From: Rhodanobacter sp. 7MK24
Lineage (GTDB): Bacteria; Pseudomonadota; Gammaproteobacteria; Xanthomonadales; Rhodanobacteraceae
Assembly (NCBI RefSeq): GCF_014842995.1
Contig: NZ_JACYXL010000001.1
Span: 187,183-251,182 of the forward strand
DNA length: 64,000 nucleotides
Direction of reading: 5' to 3'
The notes beneath the pieces were generated by a model. The model was not told the origin of the DNA, did not search any database, and saw nothing but the letters and a program-made list of their open reading frames with translations. Position 1 is the stretch's first letter; every line of letters starts with the position of its first letter. Below, piece by piece: positions 18,028-27,071 of the stretch. The translations under genes were made by a program, and so were the position numbers.

Positions 18028-18906
18028 GTGAACATACCTTCTCCCTTCTCGCCATTGCCGCTCAGCGTCATCGTGGTGTCCGCCGACAGCGGCCCGGGGC
18101 TGCGCGACTGCGTGCGCCACGTGCTTGCCTGCACCACGTCGCTGGAGCTGTTGCTGATCGACAACGCCTCGGCTGACGGCGTGCCGCAAGCGGTGGCGCG
18201 CGCGCGCGAGCACGATCCGCGATTTCGATTGATCCAGAGCCATACCAACCTCGGCTTTGGTCGGGCGGTGAACCGCGCGGCGGCGCAGGTGAAGGGCGAG
18301 TTGCTGCTGGTGCTCAATCCCGATTGCCTGCTCGAGCAGACCAGCCTCGACCGCCTGCTTGCCGTGTTCGCGAGCGAGAAGCAGGTTGGCCTGCTTGGCG
18401 CCGTGGCCTGCGATGAGCAGGGCGTGCCCGATCCCGCCTCGCATCGGCGCGATCCGCTGTTGCGTCGCGCGCTGGCCAGCCTCTCCGGCGGCAAGGGCGA
18501 GCGTGTCGAAGTCGAGGGCGCGATGCCGGATGGTCTGGTCGAAGCCGAGGCGGTGTCCGGCGCATTGATGCTGCTGCCGCGCCACGTGTTCGAGCGGTTG
18601 CATGGTTTCGACGAGGGTTATTTCCTGCATTGCGAGGATCTGGACCTGTGCCGCCGCGTGCGCGATGCCGGCTGGCGCGTGATGCTGGCGGGCGACGTGC
18701 GCGTACCGCACACCAAGGGCGGGTCCAGCCGGCACCGGCCGATTTTCGTGAGTCGCCACAAGCATCGCGGCATGTGGCGCTGGTTCCGCAAGTTCGATCC
18801 CGCCGCCCGCAATCCGCTCGTGGCGGCAACGGTGTGGCTGGGCATCTGGGCGCACTTTCTTGTGCAGCTTCCCGGCCAGCTGATGCGAAGAGCGTCGGGA
18901 AAATAG
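18028..18906 (+). CDS. Glycosyltransferase family 2
   Basis: Rhamnosyltransferase-like GT2 enzyme (292 residues), likely acting on a lipid-linked or surface polysaccharide intermediate at the membrane; the acceptor is unknown. The GT-A fold shows in PLSVIVVSADSG (11-22), LLLIDNASADG (41-51), a DxD-like metal motif in LVLNPDCLL (about 93-101) and the acceptor-side motif HCEDLDLCRRVRDAGW (about 200-215). A single hydrophobic segment near the C-terminus (VAATVWLGIWAHFLVQ) may tether it. The start is GTG at 18028 with a weak ribosome binding site. No other polysaccharide genes are adjacent. Confidence 0.85.
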   Translation: MNIPSPFSPLPLSVIVVSADSGPGLRDCVRHVLACTTSLELLLIDNASADGVPQAVARAREHDPRFRLIQSHTNLGFGRAVNRAAAQVKGELLLVLNPDCLLEQTSLDRLLAVFASEKQVGLLGAVACDEQGVPDPASHRRDPLLRRALASLSGGKGERVEVEGAMPDGLVEAEAVSGALMLLPRHVFERLHGFDEGYFLHCEDLDLCRRVRDAGWRVMLAGDVRVPHTKGGSSRHRPIFVSRHKHRGMWRWFRKFDPAARNPLVAATVWLGIWAHFLVQLPGQLMRRASGK

Positions 18907-18961
18907 GCGAGCGATCCGCGGCATCACGCTTCTCCCACGTCACCCCGCCACTCCTCGCCCG

Positions 18962-19858
18962 ATGACCTCACGCACCAGCTTCCTTCCCACCCTCGGCCTG
19001 CTGGCGATGACCGCCGTGTGGGGCTCCACCTTCGTGCTCATCAAGGACGTGGTGGCGCGCATGCCGGTGGCTGATTTCCTGGCCGTGCGCTTCGCCGTCG
19101 CTGCGCTGGCGATGCTGGCGTTGTTCCCTCGCCATGTCTGGCGCCTGGGACGCACGGGCATGGTGCGTGGCCTCGCGCTGGGCGCCATCTACGGTTGCGG
19201 CCAGTTGCTGCAGACGTGGGGGCTGGCATTGATCTCGCCCAGCGTCAGCGGCTTCGCTACTGGCATGTACGTGGTGTTCACGCCCATCCTCGCGACGCTG
19301 CTGCTTGGTCAGCGCATGGCTGGCGTGGTGTGGTTCGCGGTGGGGTTGGCCACGGCAGGCCTCGCATTGCTTTCGCTCAACGGGATGTCGGTGGATGCGG
19401 GCGTATGGCTCACGCTGGCCTCGGCCGTGCTGTATGCGCTGCACATCGTGTTGCTGGGACAGTGGTCGCGCCCGGACGTGGCCTTCGGCTTGACCTCGTT
19501 GCAAATGGTCGCCATCGCACTGGTCTGCCTGCTCGCCACGTGGCCGCACGGCGGCCCCATGCTGCCGCCGGACCGCGCCGCATGGCTGGCCGTGCTCTAC
19601 ATGGGGCTGGTCGCCGGCGCCGGCGCGATTCTGGTGCAGACCTGGGCGCAGGCCCACCTGCCCGCCACCCGCGCCGCCATCGTGATGACCACCGAGCCCG
19701 TGTTCGCCGCCGCCTTCGCGGTGGCCTTGGGCAGCGACGTGCTTACCTGGCGCATGCTCGCCGGTGGCGCACTGGTGCTGGGGGCGATGTATCTGGTGGA
19801 ACTGATGCCGCGCCGGTCAGCGGCCTTGGGGGCGGAGGCGGCGCATCACGAGGTGTGA
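18962..19858 (+). CDS. DMT family transporter (EamA, 10 TM)
   Basis: Inner-membrane drug/metabolite transporter superfamily protein with two EamA repeats, about ten helices in 298 residues. The first repeat opens LGLLAMTAVWGSTFVLIKDVVARMP (10-34), the typical EamA entry with WGS. The second starts near residue 150 and ends with TTEPVFAAAFAVALGSDVLTWRMLAGGALVLGAM, the family's last two helices. Substrate is unknown; family members export amino acids or metabolites. The 3' end overlaps the convergent DUF2127 gene by 13 nt. Confidence 0.88.
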   Translation: MTSRTSFLPTLGLLAMTAVWGSTFVLIKDVVARMPVADFLAVRFAVAALAMLALFPRHVWRLGRTGMVRGLALGAIYGCGQLLQTWGLALISPSVSGFATGMYVVFTPILATLLLGQRMAGVVWFAVGLATAGLALLSLNGMSVDAGVWLTLASAVLYALHIVLLGQWSRPDVAFGLTSLQMVAIALVCLLATWPHGGPMLPPDRAAWLAVLYMGLVAGAGAILVQTWAQAHLPATRAAIVMTTEPVFAAAFAVALGSDVLTWRMLAGGALVLGAMYLVELMPRRSAALGAEAAHHEV

Positions 19859-20382
19859 GAGCGGACGGGCTCGAGTGGCCTGCCCGGCGCCACTTTGCGC
19901 ATCTCCCGCGTATGCAGCGCCACACGTACCAGATACACCACGATCACTACGTTGCCGACCAGCGTGGCGAATTTCACCCATCCGAAATGGCGCACTGTCT
20001 CGTAGAGCTCCAGCGGTATCAGCGAACCCGTGGCGATCACGGTGAACCATTCCGCCCAGTACTTGCCCATCAACAGGCCTACGCCCTCGATGCCGAACAG
20101 TACCGCGTAGACCAGCGCCACCAGTCCCACTGCCACGAAGCGGCTGGGGCCGAAGTTCTGCAGTGCATCCACCAGGCGCCAGCGCAGTTCGTTGCTGTCG
20201 GTGAGCGTCAGGTGTCCCAGCCAGTACACCAGCCGGTCGAAGTTCTGCTGGTGCTCTAGGTGGAAGGCGGCAATGGCCACCAGCACGAGGCAGGTGGTCT
20301 TGATGATTTCGTAGACCGCGATCACTCGCAGGCCGGTGCGATGTTGCGAAGGGGTTGTGATGGCGGTTTTGGTATGGAGCAT
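19846..20382 (-). CDS. DUF2127 family membrane protein
   Basis: Four-helix inner-membrane protein (178 residues) of the DUF2127 family; function unknown. The family start motif HRTGLRVIAVYEIIKTTCLVLVAIAAF at about 14-40 is clear, followed by helices near 78-100, 105-130 (including GKYWAEWFTVIATGSLIPLELYE) and 135-155. The tail is basic. It starts 10 nt upstream of the next gene's end in the same direction, so it lies just downstream of its divergent neighbours' region and upstream of the GGDEF-EAL stop at 20393; it does not overlap that gene. Confidence 0.83.
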   Translation of the reverse strand: MLHTKTAITTPSQHRTGLRVIAVYEIIKTTCLVLVAIAAFHLEHQQNFDRLVYWLGHLTLTDSNELRWRLVDALQNFGPSRFVAVGLVALVYAVLFGIEGVGLLMGKYWAEWFTVIATGSLIPLELYETVRHFGWVKFATLVGNVVIVVYLVRVALHTREMRKVAPGRPLEPVRSHTS

Positions 20383-20392
20383 GAGGAACCGT

Positions 20393-22534
20393 TCAGGGCG
20401 CGCTCAAGGGCGCGGCGTTGGTGGCGTGGCATGCAGCCAGCCAGTGCTGGAATTCTTCCGCGGGCATGGGCATCCCGATGAAATGGCCCTGCATGAGGTT
20501 GCAGCCCAGCGCGGCCAGCATGGTCCGTTGCTCGTCGGTTTCCACGCCCTCGGCCACAGTGATCATGCCCAGCCGCTTGCCGATGTCGACGATGAAGCCG
20601 GCCAGCGGGTTGGTGCTGTCGGGCTGCAGCGCGACGACGAAGGAGCGGTCGATCTTCAACTCGTCCAGCGGTAACTGCTGCAGGCTGGCGAGCGACGAGT
20701 AGCCGGTACCGAAGTCGTCCAGCGACAACCGGAAACCTGCATCGGACAGCTGTTGCAGCGTCTGCCGGGCCGCATCGAAATCACCCAGCAGGGCGCTCTC
20801 GGTCAACTCAAGGGTCAGCGCGGAGGGTTCGATGCCCGCGGCCAGGACGCGCGCGGCGAGGTCGTCCGCGAACTGCGGCTGGGCGATTTGCCAGGGGCTG
20901 ACGTTAATCGAGAGATGGATGCCGTCGGCGAGGCCCAGTCGGTACCACTCCCGCAACTGGCTGCAAGCGGCATCGACCACCCACTGGCCCAGGGCGTGGA
21001 TCAGCCCGGTTTCCTCGGCAATGTGGATGAAGCCGCCGGGCAGTAGCATGCCGAGCGTCGGATTGCGCCAGCGCAGCAGGGCTTCGGCACCGGCAAGCCG
21101 GCCCTCGGCATCCACCTGCGGCTGGAAGTACAAAGTCAGTTCGTCGCGCTGCAGGGCAAGGCGCAGGCCACGTTCCAATTCCAGCCGGGCATCCGCCTCG
21201 GCCTGCATCTGCGGTTCGAACAGCCGCGCCGCATGGCGCCCGGAGGTCTTGGTGCGATGCAGGGCGATGTCGGCGCGTCGGACGATGTCGGCGGCACTGA
21301 CGCCGGCGTCGGGAAAGGTCGCCACGCCGATGCTGGCGCCGATGGCCAGCGGGCGGCGCTCGATCACCAGCGGCTTGGCCAGGTGGGCGAGCACGTGCGT
21401 GGCCATGGCCATGCCGCGTCGCGCGGCGGTGGCGGCGTCGGCCGAGGAAGGGCTCAGCAGCACCAGGAATTCGTCACCACCGAGCCGCGCCACGGTGATG
21501 GCATCAGGCACCGCATCGGGCAGGCGTTCGGCGACGGCCTGCAGCAGCAGGTCGCCGAAGCGGTGACCCAGCGATTCGTTGATGGTCTTGAAATGATCGA
21601 GGTCGACCAGCAGCACGCTGCCGTGCAGACCGTTGCGCGTGGCATCGTCGAGCAGGCCGCATAGCCTGTCCTGCGCATGCAGGCGGTTGGGCAGGCCGGT
21701 CAACGCGTCGTACCAGGCGGCGTGGCGCAGGCTTTGTTCGGCCTGGTGGCGCGTTGCCGCTTCTGCACGCAATTGCGTGGCCGTGCGTTCGAGTTGTGCC
21801 GTATGCATGCGCATCTGACCGACCAGCGACAGGCCCATCAATAGCACGAAGGAGAGGAAGGCGAAGGCATCGGTGGCGGGGTAGGGGCGCCCCATCGCGT
21901 CGATCACGACGCTGCTCCACAACAGGGCGAGGAACTGCACCAGCAGGCAGGCCAGCAGCATGCCGCCGCGCAGACGCTGACCATCCATCACGCATTGGCG
22001 GGATGCGCGGTAGAACGCCCACGCGAAGGCCGCATAACAGAGCCAGTAGAACACCTGCCCGGATGCCGAGTGCGCGCCATCGATGGCGTAGAGCGTTTCG
22101 CCCCAGGGCAGTTGTATTGGCATGCGCGTCCGTACCGAGGCGTACAGTACGGTGCCCGGTTCGAGCAGGTTGAGCACGGACATGGCCAGCGTCAGCAGCA
22201 GCACAACCATGACCAGACGCTGCGACATGGGCCGGTTCGTGTAGCCTGCGACGAAGAACATCAGCGTCGGCAGCGCGAGCAGGACGGTGCCGGCCAGCAC
22301 GCGCAGGGCGCGCATGGCCTGGGGCAGCGTCTGTGCGGAGTAGATGCCTACGCGGCCGAGCGCGATCACCGCGACGCACAGGCACAGCACGGCGAAGGCC
22401 AGGGACGTGCGGTCGCTCCCGCGGCGCCAGCCGACCAGCAGAAACTGGATGCCCGCAGCCACCGCTACCGCGGCCGTGGCGATCAGCGCGGTGGCGAAGT
22501 AACCGAAGTTGGTGAAGTTCGTCGCTACAGGCAT
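20393..22534 (-). CDS. Membrane GGDEF-EAL protein (c-di-GMP synthase/phosphodiesterase)
   Basis: Cyclic-di-GMP turnover protein of 713 residues. The N-terminal 270 residues form about seven to eight helices (a membrane sensor, possibly MASE/MHYT-like) followed by a short coiled linker. The GGDEF domain has an intact active site RLGGDEF near 347-353, but no RxxD inhibitory site before it, so product inhibition is probably absent. The EAL domain keeps EALLRW, NVSPWQ, LELTES, DDFGTGYSS and the AEGVET loop, so phosphodiesterase activity is plausible. Start 22534 (MPVATNF) is chosen because residues upstream of it look like non-coding translation. Confidence 0.88.
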   Translation of the reverse strand: MPVATNFTNFGYFATALIATAAVAVAAGIQFLLVGWRRGSDRTSLAFAVLCLCVAVIALGRVGIYSAQTLPQAMRALRVLAGTVLLALPTLMFFVAGYTNRPMSQRLVMVVLLLTLAMSVLNLLEPGTVLYASVRTRMPIQLPWGETLYAIDGAHSASGQVFYWLCYAAFAWAFYRASRQCVMDGQRLRGGMLLACLLVQFLALLWSSVVIDAMGRPYPATDAFAFLSFVLLMGLSLVGQMRMHTAQLERTATQLRAEAATRHQAEQSLRHAAWYDALTGLPNRLHAQDRLCGLLDDATRNGLHGSVLLVDLDHFKTINESLGHRFGDLLLQAVAERLPDAVPDAITVARLGGDEFLVLLSPSSADAATAARRGMAMATHVLAHLAKPLVIERRPLAIGASIGVATFPDAGVSAADIVRRADIALHRTKTSGRHAARLFEPQMQAEADARLELERGLRLALQRDELTLYFQPQVDAEGRLAGAEALLRWRNPTLGMLLPGGFIHIAEETGLIHALGQWVVDAACSQLREWYRLGLADGIHLSINVSPWQIAQPQFADDLAARVLAAGIEPSALTLELTESALLGDFDAARQTLQQLSDAGFRLSLDDFGTGYSSLASLQQLPLDELKIDRSFVVALQPDSTNPLAGFIVDIGKRLGMITVAEGVETDEQRTMLAALGCNLMQGHFIGMPMPAEEFQHWLAACHATNAAPLSAP

Positions 22535-22588
22535 GCATTGCACCTGGAAGCCGGCGCAACCGCCGCCGGCGTCCGTCGGGAAACGCGC

Positions 22589-22616
22589 GGCCCCGCCTGA
22601 TTGCTGCGGCGGGGCC
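22589..22616 (-). terminator. GC-rich hairpin downstream of ybdD
   Basis: Perfect 9-bp inverted repeat GGCCCCGCC...GGCGGGGCC with a 10-nt loop, between the ends of the cstA-ybdD operon and the start of the GGDEF-EAL gene. No T-run follows on either strand, so it is at best a weak or Rho-assisted terminator for the reverse-strand operon. Confidence 0.4.
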
Positions 22617-22708
22617 ACGAAAGCCTGACATTCTAGGGCCTGTCGGCGGCTTATAAGCGCTGCTCATGAGCTCACCGTGCGGAATGCCCGGAGATCGTGA
22701 ACGGATTC

Positions 22709-22909
22709 TCAGCAGCAGCGTCCGCCACCGCCCTTGTAGCGAGCTTCCTGCCGCTCGCGGAAGAATTCGGCGTAGCTGGGCACCCTGCGCTCGGGATGAT
22801 GCTCGCGCAGGTGTCGCACGTAGGCGTCGTAGTCGGGTATGCCGCAGCAGAGGCGGGCGGTTTGCACCGCCCACTTGCGTACGGATTGCAGTCGCGCCTG
22901 GAGGTTCAT
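22709..22909 (-). CDS. YbdD/YjiX family protein
   Basis: Small (66-residue) soluble protein of the YbdD/YjiX family, nearly always encoded directly after a CstA/BtsT transporter and required with it for pyruvate uptake in E. coli. The family features CCGIPDYDAYVRHLREHHPERRVPSYAEFFRERQEARY occupy residues 21-58, and the protein ends in a GGGGRCC cysteine pair. It begins only 4 nt after the cstA stop, so cotranscription and translational coupling are near certain. Confidence 0.92.
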   Translation of the reverse strand: MNLQARLQSVRKWAVQTARLCCGIPDYDAYVRHLREHHPERRVPSYAEFFRERQEARYKGGGGRCC

Positions 22910-22913
22910 GGCG

Positions 22914-24998
22914 TCAATGATGCGCGGCCAGGCTCGCCCCTGTCAGAGCCACGTACGGTTCCTCATGGGCCGTGGGGTGGTTGGTGTGCCAGGCCTGCAA
23001 CAGGGCGCGCAGACAGAACAGCGTCATCACCACGACCAGTGCCATGAAGATCGCAGTCATCGCCATGTCGACGCGATTGTTGGTGATGATCTGCTGCATG
23101 GCCGCCGCGGTCTTGGCCGGCGCCAGCATCTGCCCTTGCGCCAGCGCGGCGGCGTACTTGTCGGCGGCCGCGGTGAAGCTGATCGGCCCGACCAGCTTCT
23201 CGTAGCCGGCCGCCAGTGTGCAGGTGATCAGCCAGATCGCCGGGACGCCGGGCACCCATACGTAGCGTTCGCGCTTCAGCTTCACCACCACCACCGTGGC
23301 CAGCATCAGCGCAATGGCGGCGAGCATCTGGTTGGCGATGCCGAACAGCGGCCACAGCGTATTGATGCCGCCCAACGGATCGACCGCACCCTGGTAGAGG
23401 AAGTAGCCCCACAGTCCCACGCAGATCGCGGTGGCGAGCAGGTTGCCAGACCACGATTCGGACTCCTGCAGGGGCTTGTGGATGAGGCCGGCGATCTCCT
23501 GGATCATGAAGCGGCCCACGCGGGTGCCGGCATCCACCGTGGTGAGGATGAACAGCGCCTCGAACAGGATGGCGTAGTGGTACCAGAACGCCATCATGCC
23601 TTCGCCCGGCAGGATGTTGTGCAGCAGCTGCGCCATGCCCACCGCGAGCGTGGGTGCGCCGCCGGCGCGGCTGAGGATGCTCTGTTCGCCGACGTCCTTC
23701 GCGGTCTGCACCAGCGCATCCGGAGTCACCACGAAGCCCCACTGGCTGATCACCTGTGCCGCGTGTTCCGCTGTTGTGCCGATGAGCGCGCCCGGCGCAT
23801 TCATCGCGAAATACACGCCCGGGTGCAACGACACTGCCGCCACCAGCGCCATGATGGCCACGAAGGCCTCGCACAGCATGCCGCCATAACCGACCAGGCG
23901 CGCCTGGCCTTCGTTCGCCAGCAGCTTGGGCGTGGTGCCCGAAGCGATGATCGAATGCCAGCCCGACACCGCGCCGCAGGCGATGGTGATGAACAGGAAC
24001 GGGAACAGGTTGCCCTGGAACACCGGGCCGGTGCCGTCGATGAACTTCGTCACCGCCGGCATCTGCAGCATCGGCGCGGCGAGGAAGATCGCCAGCGCCA
24101 GCAGGGCGATGGTGCCGATCTTGAGGAAGGTGCTGAGGTAGTCGCGCGGCGCCAGCAGCAGCCACACCGGCAGCACCGAGGCGCAGAAACCGTAGCCGAT
24201 CAGCCACCACGCCAGCGCCTTGGCGTCGAGGTCGAAGACCGGTGCCAGCGTGGCCGACTCGGCCACGAAGCGGCCGGCCCAGATCGACAGCAGCAATAGC
24301 GCGAGGCCGATGATCGACACCTCGAGGATGCGTCCCGGCCGCAGCCAGCGCAGGTAGCCGCCCATCAGCAGTGCGATCGGGATCGTCGCCGCCACCGTGA
24401 AGGTGCCCCACGGACTGTGCGTGAGCGCCTTCACCACCACCAGCGCCAGCACCGCCAGCACGATCATCATCAGCACCAGCACGCCCACCATCGCGACGAT
24501 GCCGGGCAACGGCCCCAGCTCCTCGCGCAGCATGTGCCCCAGCGAGCGGCCGTCGCGGCGCAGCGAGAGACCGAGGATCATGAAGTCCTGCACCGCTCCG
24601 GCGAACACCACGCCGAACAGGATCCACATCGTGCCGGGCAGGTAGCCCATCTGCGCCGCCAGCACCGGCCCCACCAGCGGACCGGCGCCTGCGATGGCGG
24701 CGAAGTGGTGGCCGAACACCACCCACTTGTCGGTGGGCACATAATCCAGACCGTCGTTGCGCAGCACCGAAGGCGGCGCCCGGGTGGGATCCAGGCGCAG
24801 CACGCTGTGCTCGATGAACTTGGCGTAGAAGCGGTAGCCGATCAGGAACACGCACAGCGACGCGGCCACGAGCCAGATCGCATTGATCGATTCACCGCGA
24901 CGCAAGGCCACCACGCCGAGGCACCAGGCGCCCACGATGGCGATGGCGACCCACAGGATCTTCGCCGCCGGGCTGGGTTTGACGGTCGCGCTGTGCAT
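22914..24998 (-). CDS. cstA: Carbon starvation protein CstA (pyruvate/peptide transporter)
   Basis: Large inner-membrane transporter of the CstA family (694 residues, about 16-18 helices) for pyruvate and/or peptides during carbon starvation. The conserved region GPVLAAQMGYLPGTMWILFG is near residues 95-115, and HYAILFEALFILTTVDAGTRVGRFM lies near 490-514. Start 24998 is preceded by a good ribosome binding site (GGGAGAGACCCC on the coding strand); an upstream ATG at 25025 would lack one. Followed by ybdD. The gap to the divergent def gene contains a 20-bp palindrome. Confidence 0.95.
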   Translation of the reverse strand: MHSATVKPSPAAKILWVAIAIVGAWCLGVVALRRGESINAIWLVAASLCVFLIGYRFYAKFIEHSVLRLDPTRAPPSVLRNDGLDYVPTDKWVVFGHHFAAIAGAGPLVGPVLAAQMGYLPGTMWILFGVVFAGAVQDFMILGLSLRRDGRSLGHMLREELGPLPGIVAMVGVLVLMMIVLAVLALVVVKALTHSPWGTFTVAATIPIALLMGGYLRWLRPGRILEVSIIGLALLLLSIWAGRFVAESATLAPVFDLDAKALAWWLIGYGFCASVLPVWLLLAPRDYLSTFLKIGTIALLALAIFLAAPMLQMPAVTKFIDGTGPVFQGNLFPFLFITIACGAVSGWHSIIASGTTPKLLANEGQARLVGYGGMLCEAFVAIMALVAAVSLHPGVYFAMNAPGALIGTTAEHAAQVISQWGFVVTPDALVQTAKDVGEQSILSRAGGAPTLAVGMAQLLHNILPGEGMMAFWYHYAILFEALFILTTVDAGTRVGRFMIQEIAGLIHKPLQESESWSGNLLATAICVGLWGYFLYQGAVDPLGGINTLWPLFGIANQMLAAIALMLATVVVVKLKRERYVWVPGVPAIWLITCTLAAGYEKLVGPISFTAAADKYAAALAQGQMLAPAKTAAAMQQIITNNRVDMAMTAIFMALVVVMTLFCLRALLQAWHTNHPTAHEEPYVALTGASLAAHH

Positions 24999-25080
24999 GG
25001 GGTCTCTCCCGGAAAGTCCCTGCAAGAGTCTCGCCGGGCGTGGCAGGGGTCAATGCCGCAAGGTGTAGCCTTTGGTCGAA

Positions 25081-25100
25081 TGCCGGTGGCGCCACCGGCA
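25081..25100. promoter_or_regulatory. Perfect 20-bp palindrome between cstA and def
   Basis: TGCCGGTGGC followed directly by its reverse complement GCCACCGGCA. It lies about 80 nt upstream of cstA and 196 nt upstream of def in a 298-nt divergent gap that is otherwise without a gene. A further inverted pair GTCCGCC...GGCGGAC (25148-25154, 25173-25179) is nearby. It may be an operator for carbon-dependent control of cstA or a short REP half; no regulator can be named. Confidence 0.4.
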
Positions 25101-25296
25101 AGCGGGCTGCGGTATGTGCATGGCGGCCGCCAATGCCTTGGCCAGTTGTCCGCCTTGCAGAGGTTATTGCGGGGCGGACGGTATGGCGCAAGGCCGCCTC
25201 CACCGGTTTCACCGGCGTGTATCGATGTTGCTGCTATAAGTCGGAACGCTCGCCGGCCTGTGGCTTCGGGCCGGTACCGCTTCCGACGAGGCCCGC

Positions 25297-25833
25297 ATGA
25301 TCCGCGAAATCCTGAAGATGGGCGACCCGCGCCTGCTGCGCGTGGCGCCGCCGGTGCCCGACGAAATGATCGGCAGCACCGAGCTGCAGAATCTGATCGA
25401 CGACATGTTCGACACCATGCACGATGCCGGCGGCGTGGGCTTGGCCGCGCCGCAGATCGGCGTGGACCTGCAACTGGTGATCTTCGGCTTCGAGCGATCG
25501 GAGCGCTACCCCGATGCACCTGCCGTGCCGCAGACCATCCTGCTCAACCCCGTCATCACCCCGCTGTCGCAGGACATGGAGGAGGGCTGGGAAGGTTGCC
25601 TCTCCGTGCCCGGCCTGCGCGGCGCGGTAAATCGCTACAGCCTGATCCGCTACCAGGGCAGCGACCCGCATGGCGCACCCATTGATCGCGATGCCGAAGG
25701 CTTTCATGCCCGTGTGGTGCAGCACGAGTGCGACCATTTGATCGGCCGCCTGTATCCCTCGCGCATCACCGACTTCAGCAAGTTCGGCTACACCGACGTA
25801 CTGTTTCCGGGTATGGGCGTGGCGGACGAATAG
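25297..25833 (+). CDS. def: Peptide deformylase
   Basis: Removes the N-formyl group from nascent proteins, using Fe2+ or another divalent metal. All three signatures are present in the 178 residues: [10 protein letters not shown] at 46-55, EGCLS at 99-103 (metal ligand Cys101), and QHECDH at 142-147 (ligands His143, His147, catalytic Glu144). The C-terminal extension [20 protein letters not shown] is typical of non-E. coli type forms. It is not next to fmt here, so it may be a second copy; that cannot be judged from the window. Convergent with the MFS gene (5-nt gap). Confidence 0.94.
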   Translation: MIREILKMGDPRLLRVAPPVPDEMIGSTELQNLIDDMFDTMHDAGGVGLAAPQIGVDLQLVIFGFERSERYPDAPAVPQTILLNPVITPLSQDMEEGWEGCLSVPGLRGAVNRYSLIRYQGSDPHGAPIDRDAEGFHARVVQHECDHLIGRLYPSRITDFSKFGYTDVLFPGMGVADE

Positions 25834-25838
25834 CTGGC

Positions 25839-27071
25839 TCAGGGTGCGCAGACAGCAATCCGTGGCGAGGGAACGCGGCGACGCAGACCGCTGATCAGCG
25901 CCGCCAGCCCAAAACCCAAGGCTGCCAGACAGGTGCCGTCCCAACCCGCGCGAGCCCAGGCGAATCCGGCCAGTGCCGAGCCGACCGCACCACCGACGAA
26001 GAACACGCCGGTATACAGGCCGTTGATGCGTCCGCGTGCTTCCGGCCGCAACAGATTGATCTCGCGCCGTCCCAGGGTGAGGTCGCCGATAGTGCCGGCA
26101 TCGAGCAGGATCGCCGCGAACACCAGCGTCGCCAGTGCAGACGTCGGTGATGCAAACAACCCTGCGTTTCCACCCAGCCAAGCCAGCAGCGTTGCCAGCA
26201 CTACACAGGTGTGCGCCGCCAGTGTGGCAATGCGCGCCTTGCCGGCGTCGCCCAGTCGTCCGGCCAGTGGCGCGCTGATCGCACCGCTTACCCCGGCGAG
26301 CGCGAACAGCGCAATGCCGTTCGCATGCAGTCCGAACGGCGTTGCCGTCAGGCGTAGCGCCACCATTCCCCAGAAGGCGCTGAACGCGCCGAAGCACAGT
26401 GCCACCGACAGCGCGCGTTCGCGCAGCAGCGGTTCCGCGCGCCACAGCGCGGCCAACGAAGAGAGCAGGGCCGGATACGCCATGCGTTGCCGCGGCGGCA
26501 GGCGGGGCATCGAGCGCGCCAGCGCGAAGAGCAATACCACGATGGCTATCGCCAGCACGGCGTAGCTGGCGCGCCAGCCCAGGTAGCCGGCGATCACGCT
26601 GGCCAGCGGGCGCGACAACATGATGCCCAGCATCATGCCGCTGGTGATGTTGCCGATCACGCGGCCACGCTGCGCCTCTGCCGTCATCGCGGCGGCCAGC
26701 GGGATCAGCATCTGGATCACCGTGGCGCTGAAACCCGCCAGCAGGCTGGTGGCGAGGAAGACCGGTGCCGACACCGGCAGCGCGGCAACCAGCAGGGTGA
26801 GTGCGTTGATCGCGAGCGTCGCCAGTACCAGTCGACGGTTCTCCACCAGGTCGCACAGCGGTACCAGCAGGAACAGGCCGAGCGCGTAACCGAGCAGGGC
26901 CAGCGTGGCGACCAGGCTCACCACCGCGGGCGGCAGGCCCAGCGAGTGGGCGATCACGCCCACCAGCGGCTGGGCCACATACAGACTCTGCACGATCACA
27001 CCGGTGGCCAGCGCAAACAACAGCACCGGGGCTTGCGCAGCCGGTGCGGAGACGGTCCCTGCCGTGTTCAT
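25839..27071 (-). CDS. MFS transporter (12 TM, drug/sugar exporter type)
   Basis: Major facilitator superfamily protein of 410 residues with twelve helices. The loop 2-3 motif of antiporters is partly visible in the segment ALGLFLLVPLCDLVENRRLVLATLAINAL (about 68-96), and LAGRLGDAGKARIATL marks the start of the second half. It resembles arabinose-efflux/YgaY-type permeases, substrate unknown. Its start overlaps the stop of the NTF2-like gene by ATGA, so it is the second gene of a two-gene operon opposite the LysR gene. Confidence 0.85.
   Translation of the reverse strand: MNTAGTVSAPAAQAPVLLFALATGVIVQSLYVAQPLVGVIAHSLGLPPAVVSLVATLALLGYALGLFLLVPLCDLVENRRLVLATLAINALTLLVAALPVSAPVFLATSLLAGFSATVIQMLIPLAAAMTAEAQRGRVIGNITSGMMLGIMLSRPLASVIAGYLGWRASYAVLAIAIVVLLFALARSMPRLPPRQRMAYPALLSSLAALWRAEPLLRERALSVALCFGAFSAFWGMVALRLTATPFGLHANGIALFALAGVSGAISAPLAGRLGDAGKARIATLAAHTCVVLATLLAWLGGNAGLFASPTSALATLVFAAILLDAGTIGDLTLGRREINLLRPEARGRINGLYTGVFFVGGAVGSALAGFAWARAGWDGTCLAALGFGLAALISGLRRRVPSPRIAVCAP

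Noticed and set aside
12892-18927. Reverse-strand open frame of 2011 codons opposite dsbC-purL
   Set aside because: Same reason: purL is complete on the plus strand with a proper catalytic triad, and the antisense product is His/Gln/Arg-rich low complexity.
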